From: Bacteroidales bacterium
Lineage (GTDB): Bacteria; Bacteroidota; Bacteroidia; Bacteroidales; UBA12077
Length of the DNA stretch: 21,488 nucleotides
Assembly: GCA_003446015.1 (NCBI GenBank)
Contig: DMBU01000070.1
Coordinates: 19,281 to 40,768 of the forward strand
Reading direction: 5' to 3'
The translations under genes and the position numbers were made by a program. Shown piece by piece: positions 15,593-21,488 of the stretch (position 1 is its first letter; the number at the start of each line of letters is the position of its first letter). The notes under the pieces are model-generated. The model was not told where the DNA came from. It searched no databases and saw only the letters and a list, made by a program, of their open reading frames with translations.

Positions 15593-16602
15593 TAATAGAA
15601 TCTTTTAAACACAATATGGCCGCTCATTGCGAGTCTGGCACATTAACAGCTTTGTTAAAACATAAAGGACTTGAGATTACCGAACCTATGATTTTTGGAA
15701 TAGGAAGTGGTTTGTACTTCGGTTATTTAAGCCGAACACCTAATTTAAGTTTTCCAATGTTTATTTTAAGAACAAAACCTGGGAAATTAAGGAAGAAAAT
15801 AGCTCGAAGAACAGATATTAAATTTAATACTCAACGATTTAAAAATCAGGATAAAGCAGCGTTAGAACTTGATAGCTTAATAAGCGAAGGAATTCCGGTA
15901 GCATGTCAGGTAGATTTTTATTATATGGATTACATTCCTCAATGGGAAAGAGTTCATGCAAACATCCATTTTATAACAATAGTTGGGAAGGAAGGCGATG
16001 AATATATTGTTAGTGATAGCTATTATCCAAAATTAGCTCGAATTCATAAAGATAATTTGAGAAAAGCTCGTTTTGCAGGAGGTTATTTAGCTCCCAAAGG
16101 GTTTATGTATTATATCGAATCTGTACCTGAAAATATAGATTATAAAAAGCTGATTCCTGTTGCCATTAAAAATACAATTAACAACATGATTGGTGTTCAG
16201 CCACCATTTATTGGAGTAAGAGGAATAAGAACTTTTGCAAAGAAGCTTCAGGGTTGGCCACAATTAACAAGGGATATAGATCATTTATCACATGAAGTGA
16301 TGAAAATTAATGTTTTCCTTGAAGATCAGGGAACAGGTGGGGGCGGATTCCGGTTTTTATATGCAACTTTTCTTCGTCAGGCTTCTGAGATTCTTAGTAA
16401 TAGTGCATTAGCAGATATGTCAAAAAAGATGATGGAAATAGGTGACGGTTGGAGAAATATTTCTTACTTTGCAGCCAAAATAGGTAAGAATAGAGATCTT
16501 GGTTCAGATAAGCTTTTGGAATTAAGTAACTTAATTCATGAAAGAGCTGATGCCGAAGAACATTTTTACAAGGAATTAAGAATTGTAGTTAGTAATATTT
16601 AA
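15589..16602 (+). CDS. BtrH-like acyltransferase (BtrH_N + DUF4872), copy 2
   Basis: A 337-residue paralogue of the BtrH-like protein at 6708-7712. Cys14 in AHCESG, His127 in NIHFITIVGKEG and Asp143 in VSDS occupy the same positions as in copy 1, and the C-terminal GTGGGGFRF (248-256) and IGDGWRN (284-290) are also conserved. By family it should transfer an acyl group from an ACP to a nucleophile; an ACP gene follows 13 bases downstream. The surrounding residues differ enough (for instance YMPFVK against LSRTPN near residue 48) that donor or acceptor may differ between copies. Confidence 0.85.
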   Translation: MIIESFKHNMAAHCESGTLTALLKHKGLEITEPMIFGIGSGLYFGYLSRTPNLSFPMFILRTKPGKLRKKIARRTDIKFNTQRFKNQDKAALELDSLISEGIPVACQVDFYYMDYIPQWERVHANIHFITIVGKEGDEYIVSDSYYPKLARIHKDNLRKARFAGGYLAPKGFMYYIESVPENIDYKKLIPVAIKNTINNMIGVQPPFIGVRGIRTFAKKLQGWPQLTRDIDHLSHEVMKINVFLEDQGTGGGGFRFLYATFLRQASEILSNSALADMSKKMMEIGDGWRNISYFAAKIGKNRDLGSDKLLELSNLIHERADAEEHFYKELRIVVSNI

Positions 16603-16615
16603 TATTTTAGTTAGA

Positions 16616-16891
16616 ATGGGAGAAAATATTGGGACCAATTTGAAGGTGGATATTAAAAAGATGATTATTGAAACATTGAATATACAAGATATAACGCCAG
16701 AAGAAATTGGAGATGATTTACCACTTTTTGGAGGAGACAATACATTAGGATTAGATTCAATCGACGCAATTGAACTTGTAATGGCTGTTCAAAGAGATTT
16801 TAAAGTACGAATTGATGATCAGAATCTTGCAAGAGAAGTTTTAAGAGACGTGAATTCTATCGCTGCTTTTATTCAAAACAAATCTGAATAA
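16616..16891 (+). CDS. Acyl carrier protein
   Basis: A 91-residue ACP with phosphopantetheine Ser48 in GLDSIDAIELV. It shares the PLFG...LGLDSIDAxEL segment with the ACP at 1933-2187, suggesting paralogues. It is directly downstream of the BtrH-like gene and upstream of the sulfotransferase, so it is the best candidate donor for that BtrH copy. Confidence 0.95.
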   Translation: MGENIGTNLKVDIKKMIIETLNIQDITPEEIGDDLPLFGGDNTLGLDSIDAIELVMAVQRDFKVRIDDQNLAREVLRDVNSIAAFIQNKSE

Positions 16892-16932
16892 TAAATTCTT
16901 ACTGATAAAATAAATCCAGTCAAATTGAGGAT

Positions 16933-18021
16933 ATGAAAAGTGCTTACCTGATAGCAGGGATGAGACTATCCAGGTTCATTAAACTTATAATGAAAAATGG
17001 AATTTCGTTGCATCCTAAATTCCTGGTAAGGTTTTTATTCCTACTTCAAAATGGAATATGGGCTTCTATATTTCACCGAAAAGAAAAATCAGTTTATTCC
17101 GAAAAGATAGTAGCTCATACATTACCAGACGATCCAATTATTATTATTGGTCATTGGAGGACCGGCAGTACTTTTTTACATCAATTAATGGCTCTGGATT
17201 CAAATCTTGTAACATCAAATGTTTTTCAGGGCTCAATTCCTGATAGCTTTTTAACCTCAAGAAAATCGTATGAGCCAATTATGCGACGAGCATTAAAAGG
17301 AACCAGACCAATGGATCAGGTAAATTTAAGCATGGATGAACCCTTAGAGGATGAATACGCTCTTTTTCGTTTATGTAGTTATTCTCCATTAGAAAGCCTG
17401 ATTTTTCCTAAATCGAAAGGGTATTTTTTAAATTTATATCCAGGTTTTTTACCCGAAGGAGAAAAGCTGAAAGAGTGGAAAGATGCAGTTATATATTTTT
17501 ATAAAAAATTAACGCTTGAAAATAATAAGATCATTTTAATTAAAAATCCCTTCCATTCATTTCGTTTAGATGTTTTAAATGAAATATTTCCTAAAGCAAG
17601 GTATATTCATATTATTCGACACCCGCATAAAGTAGTCCCTTCAACCATTAGAATGTGGGATATTGTAGGTACACAAAATACAATGAACAGAAATTGGAAA
17701 AAACCTACCATAGAGGATACCAGTGAATTTTTGGTTAAAATGCTGAAGAAAATAGATAGTGATAAACAGAATTTACAGGAAAACAGATTTTACGAATTAA
17801 AATTTGAGGATTTGGAAAATGATCCTGTGAGGGAAATCGAATCAATTTATAATCATCTGAATGTTCAATTTTCTGAGAAATTTAAGCAACAAATAAGCAA
17901 TTTTTTAATTTCAGTAAAGGATTACCAAAAAAATAAATATACTATGCCCGATGGGGATAAACTGAAAATCAATAACATCCTCAAGTCTTGGATGACAGAG
18001 AAGAATTATAGTTTGGATTAG
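16933..18021 (+). CDS. PAPS-dependent sulfotransferase family protein
   Basis: A 362-residue protein of the Sulfotransfer_3-type family. The 5'-phosphosulfate loop is GHWRTGST (73-80), and the 3'-phosphate-binding region is IIRHPHKVVPSTIRMW with Arg229 and Ser237. A hydrophobic patch (about 31-46) near the N-terminus could allow membrane contact. It would move sulfate from PAPS to a hydroxyl or amine, perhaps the aryl hydroxyl or a chain hydroxyl of the product. An alternative known from curacin is sulfation of a 3-hydroxyacyl-ACP to drive decarboxylative chain ending. PAPS-making genes are not in the window. Sulfotransferases are not a standard part of aryl polyene loci. Confidence 0.85.
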   Translation: MKSAYLIAGMRLSRFIKLIMKNGISLHPKFLVRFLFLLQNGIWASIFHRKEKSVYSEKIVAHTLPDDPIIIIGHWRTGSTFLHQLMALDSNLVTSNVFQGSIPDSFLTSRKSYEPIMRRALKGTRPMDQVNLSMDEPLEDEYALFRLCSYSPLESLIFPKSKGYFLNLYPGFLPEGEKLKEWKDAVIYFYKKLTLENNKIILIKNPFHSFRLDVLNEIFPKARYIHIIRHPHKVVPSTIRMWDIVGTQNTMNRNWKKPTIEDTSEFLVKMLKKIDSDKQNLQENRFYELKFEDLENDPVREIESIYNHLNVQFSEKFKQQISNFLISVKDYQKNKYTMPDGDKLKINNILKSWMTEKNYSLD

Positions 18022-18076
18022 ATTATTTTTTTAATACTTTTATCGGTTTGAATATTAAGAAAAACAAAAACCTTAT

Positions 18077-19351
18077 ATGAAATTTCAATTAGTATTTCCT
18101 AAATGGAGAAAACTGGAAGGGCAAACAACTTTTAATTTGCCACCTCATGGTGCAATCGTTTTTGCAGCTACAATTCCAGATTATGTTGAGGTAGAATTTA
18201 TAGACGAAAACCTAGAAGAAATGCGTTTCGACGATGACGTAGACTTTGTAGGTATATCCATGCTTTTGACTACACAAGTTAAGCGTGGTTGGGCTATTGC
18301 TGATGAGTACAGAAAGCGGGGTAAAAAAGTGATCTTTGGAGGTATTTCTACGATGCTACATGCTGAAGAAACCATGTTGCACGCCGATGCTGTATTTTTA
18401 GGCGAAGCCGAAGGACACATGGAACAAGTTTTTAAGGATTTCAGAAATGGTGAGTTGAAAAAAGTTTATAATCATATGAACGACTTGCCACCCATTGAGA
18501 TCGTTGGTCCTGCACGTCGTGAATTATATAAAAGAGATTTGTATTACCACAAGGGAGTTCAAATGGTTGATTTATTCCATGCTTCGCGTGGCTGTAAATA
18601 TAGCTGTTATCCTTGTGCTGTTTCTTATTTAGGAGGAAGACAGTTTCGTCCCAGACCAATTGATAAAGTAGTTGAAGATCTTGCAACAATTGATAATAAC
18701 CGTTTATTTATTGTAGATAACTCATTGGCTCAGGATACTCAATGGGAAAAAGACTTATTTAAGGCAATGATTCCATTTAAGAAAAAATGGATGAGTCACA
18801 CCATTGAAGATAAACCGGAAGTTCTTGATTTAGCTGCTCAGGCTGGAGCCTGGTATGTTTATCAAGCAGTTTTCGATACTTCTGATTACATCAAAGAACG
18901 TGTGAAAAGATATCATGATTATGGTATCGGTGTTGAGGGAACAATTTTATTAGGTTTGGATAATCAAACCGAAGATGATATTAAAAGATTAGTCGATTTC
19001 TTATTAGAAATTGACCTTGATCTAGCTGAGTTTACGGTTTTAGCGCCATTTCCTCATACAAAAGCGTATAGCGATTTAATTAAGCAAGATCGTATTTTTA
19101 ATAAAAACTGGGATGATTATAACGCCGGTCAGGTAGTGTATCATCCGAAACATATGACTGCTGAGAGACTTCAAGAAATGTATCAATACGCCTGGGACAC
19201 TTTCTACAAAGATGAAACACAGGAAGAAAAGATGTTTAAGTTGTTAAAAAGTGTAGTTTCGCGTGAGGTTGAAGATGGTACTTTTAGAAAACGTAGACAA
19301 GATTTATCAAAAACAAGTTTTGGTAAAGATGTGAAACATAAAATTGCTTAA
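18077..19351 (+). CDS. B12-binding-type radical SAM enzyme, copy 2
   Basis: A 424-residue radical SAM protein with a cobalamin-domain-like N-terminus (FVGISMLLTTQ, VIFGGIST, ADAVFLGEAEG, the pattern of GGxHxT...GEGE proteins) but no DxHxxG motif. The cluster-binding Cys173, Cys177 and Cys180 are in RGCKYSCYPC, and the core continues through IFIVDNSLAQD-like and GTILLGLDNQTEDD segments. It is not a recent duplicate of the copy at 8627-9985: the two align only at family level. Its codon use leans more on CGT for Arg than its neighbours. It probably modifies an acyl chain or aryl group, by methylation, cyclisation or C-C bonding; the exact reaction cannot be read. Confidence 0.87.
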   Translation: MKFQLVFPKWRKLEGQTTFNLPPHGAIVFAATIPDYVEVEFIDENLEEMRFDDDVDFVGISMLLTTQVKRGWAIADEYRKRGKKVIFGGISTMLHAEETMLHADAVFLGEAEGHMEQVFKDFRNGELKKVYNHMNDLPPIEIVGPARRELYKRDLYYHKGVQMVDLFHASRGCKYSCYPCAVSYLGGRQFRPRPIDKVVEDLATIDNNRLFIVDNSLAQDTQWEKDLFKAMIPFKKKWMSHTIEDKPEVLDLAAQAGAWYVYQAVFDTSDYIKERVKRYHDYGIGVEGTILLGLDNQTEDDIKRLVDFLLEIDLDLAEFTVLAPFPHTKAYSDLIKQDRIFNKNWDDYNAGQVVYHPKHMTAERLQEMYQYAWDTFYKDETQEEKMFKLLKSVVSREVEDGTFRKRRQDLSKTSFGKDVKHKIA

Positions 19352-19365
19352 TTTGTGTCTTAATA

Positions 19366-19743
19366 ATGGAAACAATAATTAATAAATATCAAGATCAGGT
19401 TTATCATTTTAAGGGATTGTGGGATATTCCATCAATTTGTGGACTGAAGATTGTAAATAAAAAAGAAAATACAATTGTTATTGCTACTGATTTATTTGAG
19501 GAGAATCCTGGAACATCAATAACTGAATGGAACACAAAACTTGCAAAAGAACTTTGTGATAAATTTGAGATTGACTATCGTAAATTAATATATATTGAAC
19601 ATACTCCCGATAAGAAAACAAAGCTATCGTTTAATCTGGAATCTTTTTATAAAGTAAACTTTCAGATTTTAAATGATAAGTTTGAAAATCCAAAATGGGA
19701 AGAAATGTCAAAAGAAGAGGTAAATAATTTAATAACAGAATAA
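19366..19743 (+). CDS. Conserved-looking small protein, function unknown
   Basis: A 125-residue soluble protein I do not recognise. It has no signal peptide or membrane segment. Notable segments are FKGLWDIPSICGLKIV (16-30), IVIATDLFEENPGTSIT (37-53) and KLIYIEHTPDKKTK; the pattern of alternating strands with one helix (KLAKELCDKFEID) suggests a compact alpha/beta fold. Spacing of 14 bases after the radical SAM gene and 10 before the ACP gene makes it part of the operon, and it could be a partner for one of them. It is probably a real gene given tight packing and a well-behaved frame. Confidence 0.7.
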   Translation: METIINKYQDQVYHFKGLWDIPSICGLKIVNKKENTIVIATDLFEENPGTSITEWNTKLAKELCDKFEIDYRKLIYIEHTPDKKTKLSFNLESFYKVNFQILNDKFENPKWEEMSKEEVNNLITE

Positions 19744-19753
19744 ATAGAAAATA

Positions 19754-20056
19754 ATGGCTCAGATTACTGATAAAACAAGAGAAGAAGTTAAAGAAATTGT
19801 TCTTGACTTTTTTGCCGAAGAATGCGAAGTTGAACTTGATGAAATATCTGAAGACTCAAATATCATTAGTGATTTAGATGGTGATTCATTAATGTTTTTG
19901 GAACTTATAGAAATCTTTAAAAAGAAATACAATCTCAATATTGAATTAAAAACCATTGGTAAATATGCGGTAAAAAATCCCGTAAAAACTATTGGGGAAT
20001 TAATTGATATGCAATTGCTTATTATTGAGCACGAAAATAGTATATTAGAACTTTAG
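19754..20056 (+). CDS. Acyl carrier protein
   Basis: A 100-residue ACP; the phosphopantetheine Ser45 is in LDGDSLMFLEL. The DGDSL wording differs from the other three carriers and the loop after helix II carries a Lys-rich KKKYN and TIGKYAVKNP segment, so it likely recognises different partners. It is followed 13 bases later by the AcpS gene and then the FabD-like gene, which together look like a loading unit for this ACP. Confidence 0.93.
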   Translation: MAQITDKTREEVKEIVLDFFAEECEVELDEISEDSNIISDLDGDSLMFLELIEIFKKKYNLNIELKTIGKYAVKNPVKTIGELIDMQLLIIEHENSILEL

Positions 20057-20069
20057 AAAAATTAAATCG

Positions 20070-20441
20070 ATGGTCTATGGTTGTGGTATTGATATTGAAG
20101 AAATTGAACGTTTCAATAAACATTACTTCGAGAATGGAAGATTATCGGATTTAATTTATGATCTATTTACATCAAAAGAAATTGAAAACTTTTCAGTTTT
20201 CGGAAAAGAAGCCTTTTTAAAAGGCTTTTGTTTTAAAGAAGCTTTTTATAAAGCAGTCAACAATGCAGATATAGATTTTAAGGATGTTGAAATTATTTTT
20301 TCTGATGATCAGAACTTCGAAATCTTAAAATCTAAAAAGATAGAGCAGCTATTTCTAACAAATAAAATTGTTAAACTTGAAGCTAAGGTTGAAATAAACA
20401 AGCAATATGCTTTAGTTAAGCTTGTGTTAGTTAAAGATTAA
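20070..20441 (+). CDS. acpS: Holo-ACP synthase, AcpS type
   Basis: A 123-residue phosphopantetheinyl transferase that moves the 4'-phosphopantetheine arm from CoA to apo-ACP. The signature GCGIDIEEIERF (4-15, metal ligand Asp8) and FKEAFYKAV (55-63, Glu57) are present; length is normal. The usual RFAxKEA reads GFCFKEA here. Because this gene is embedded next to an ACP gene it is probably a cluster-dedicated AcpS for the unusual ACPs rather than the housekeeping copy. Confidence 0.9.
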   Translation: MVYGCGIDIEEIERFNKHYFENGRLSDLIYDLFTSKEIENFSVFGKEAFLKGFCFKEAFYKAVNNADIDFKDVEIIFSDDQNFEILKSKKIEQLFLTNKIVKLEAKVEINKQYALVKLVLVKD

Positions 20442-20444
20442 TTG

Positions 20445-21332
20445 ATGAAAAAAGCATTTATTTTTCCAGCATTCATATCTGAGATTCCTCACAAAGAGTT
20501 AAAATTTTTAGATCAAAATAACGTTGATCTCAATACCTATATTCATAAAATATCAACAACATTAAATATTAATTTGCCAAATTATTCATATGATTCAAAT
20601 GAGTATGGCAATAACGAATTATACGCTCAATTGTTGGCTTATGCTTTTAGTTGCGCTTTCAATGAAATTTTAACTTCAAAAGGAATAAAACCCGATTTTT
20701 TAGCTGGATATAGCATGGGAATATATGCGTCAATTTATTCAGCAAAGTCAGTTAGTTTTGAAGATGGAGCCAGACTAATTTACCACGCTTTTAAATTGGT
20801 TGAAGATTTAACACAAACTAAACAGTACGGAATGGCTGCAATTATTGGTCTTTCAATTAACGATGTTCATGGTTTAATTATTAAATACACTCCTGATCTT
20901 GAAATTATTAATGTAAATAATGAGCATTCTTTGGTTATTGCCGGTAAAAAAAGTGAAATTCAGGTATTGCTTAAGATGGCAATAGACGAAGGAGCCATTA
21001 CAACTGCTGAACTAACAGTAAATACTCCATATCATTCTAAGTATCTTTTAAAATATGCCGAACCTTTTTCAAATTTTATTGATAGCATTTCTTTTAATAA
21101 ACCTAAAATTCCAATAATATCTACTTTCGATCAAAGAATAATTGCAACGATACCAGAGGCAAAAGCTGAATTGGTTCATAACCTAACGCGAAAGATTAAT
21201 TGGAATAACACAATGCATATATTAATTGAAAATAATGTTATTGAAATGTACGAATGTGGAGCGGGTAAAGATCTTAAAAAAATTTCCCGATTTATTTGTG
21301 GTGATTACCAATTGAAATCGATTTATACATAA
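20445..21332 (+). CDS. FabD-like acyl-CoA:ACP acyltransferase, non-malonyl type
   Basis: A 295-residue acyltransferase of the FabD family. The nucleophile is Ser90 in GYSMG and the partner His197 in NTPYHSKY; GMAAIIGLS (129-137) and the C-terminal CGAGKDLKKI also fit FabD. Two key features are missing: the N-terminal GQGSQ loop reads AFISE, and the Arg that holds the malonyl carboxylate (Arg117 of E. coli FabD) is Ala115 at the exact same distance from the Ser. It may therefore load a monocarboxylic acyl group, or act as an acyl-ACP hydrolase. I chose ATG 20445; the frame also offers TTG 20442, directly abutting the AcpS stop. Confidence 0.83.
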   Translation: MKKAFIFPAFISEIPHKELKFLDQNNVDLNTYIHKISTTLNINLPNYSYDSNEYGNNELYAQLLAYAFSCAFNEILTSKGIKPDFLAGYSMGIYASIYSAKSVSFEDGARLIYHAFKLVEDLTQTKQYGMAAIIGLSINDVHGLIIKYTPDLEIINVNNEHSLVIAGKKSEIQVLLKMAIDEGAITTAELTVNTPYHSKYLLKYAEPFSNFIDSISFNKPKIPIISTFDQRIIATIPEAKAELVHNLTRKINWNNTMHILIENNVIEMYECGAGKDLKKISRFICGDYQLKSIYT

Positions 21333-21437
21333 TAAGCTGCTACTGTTAACTTTCTTAAAAATAAAGGATCACATAATAAAGTTCTGGGATATCATAATCA
21401 CCAAATACTGATTTGACCATTTTTTTATGATTTAAAT

Positions 21438-21467
21438 ACACTTTTTTGGCTTGACCCAAAAAAGTGT
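21438..21467. terminator. Hairpin after the right operon
   Basis: Twelve-base perfect inverted repeat (ACACTTTTTTGG / CCAAAAAAGTGT) with a six-base loop, about 105 bases beyond the last stop. No T-run follows on the plus strand, so it is either a bidirectional-style terminator or part of a dispersed repeat. A second small hairpin, CCTGC/GCAGG at 21473-21487, follows directly and touches the window edge. Confidence 0.45.
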
Positions 21468-21488
21468 CAAAACCTGCCAGCCGCAGGC

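Noticed and set aside
20442..20444. TTG start for the FabD-like gene
   Set aside because: An ATG follows directly at 20445; the TTG would add only one residue.
21333..21420. Short minus-strand frame starting MVKSVFGDYD
   Set aside because: Only about 21 codons, no supporting context; more likely part of intergenic sequence or a repeat.

Overview
The window is an AT-rich stretch of a Bacteroidota-type genome. The base composition, A-rich leaders without clear Shine-Dalgarno sites, TAnnTTTG-type -7 boxes and a tyrosine ammonia-lyase of the flexirubin-cluster type all point there, probably to a marine or anaerobic Bacteroidales/Marinilabiliales-like or Flavobacteriia-like organism. Nearly all of it is one lipid/polyketide-style biosynthetic locus: two operons diverging from a 375-bp control region at 14717-15091.

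Left operon (minus strand, 14716 down to the left edge). In transcription order: tyrosine/phenylalanine-type ammonia-lyase, FabG-like ketoreductase, ketosynthase, acyl carrier protein (ACP), LpxL/HtrB-type acyltransferase, B12-type radical SAM enzyme, hotdog dehydratase, small HTH-like protein, BtrH-like acyltransferase, ABC exporter ATPase and permease, YbgC-like thioesterase, second ketosynthase, truncated ketosynthase-like protein, second ACP, third ketosynthase, and a chain-length-factor-like protein that runs off the window. This resembles the core of aryl polyene/flexirubin clusters: 4-coumarate from tyrosine is the likely starter, extended and dehydrated on ACPs.

Right operon (plus strand, 15092 to 21332). 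It opens with a second HTH-like plus BtrH-like pair, homologous to the left pair, followed by an ACP, a sulfotransferase, a second B12-type radical SAM enzyme, an unrecognised 125-aa protein, a fourth ACP, an AcpS-type phosphopantetheinyl transferase and a FabD-like acyltransferase without the malonate-binding Arg. None of these is a standard aryl polyene component. The two arms therefore each carry an HTH+BtrH module, ACPs and a B12/radical SAM enzyme.

Working model (inference): one arm builds a TAL-primed aryl polyene. The other supplies and modifies a second ACP-bound acyl group (radical SAM chemistry, possible sulfation). BtrH-like and LpxL-like enzymes offload the chains onto one or more acceptors, and the ABC-2 exporter or another route carries the product to the envelope. 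DarA/DarB, which would make it a true flexirubin cluster, are not in the window, but the cluster continues past the left edge. Short intergenic repeats (two four-copy heptad arrays, a REP-like palindrome, and a hairpin after the right operon) are the only non-coding structure of note. No rRNA, tRNA, CRISPR or transposase gene is visible.
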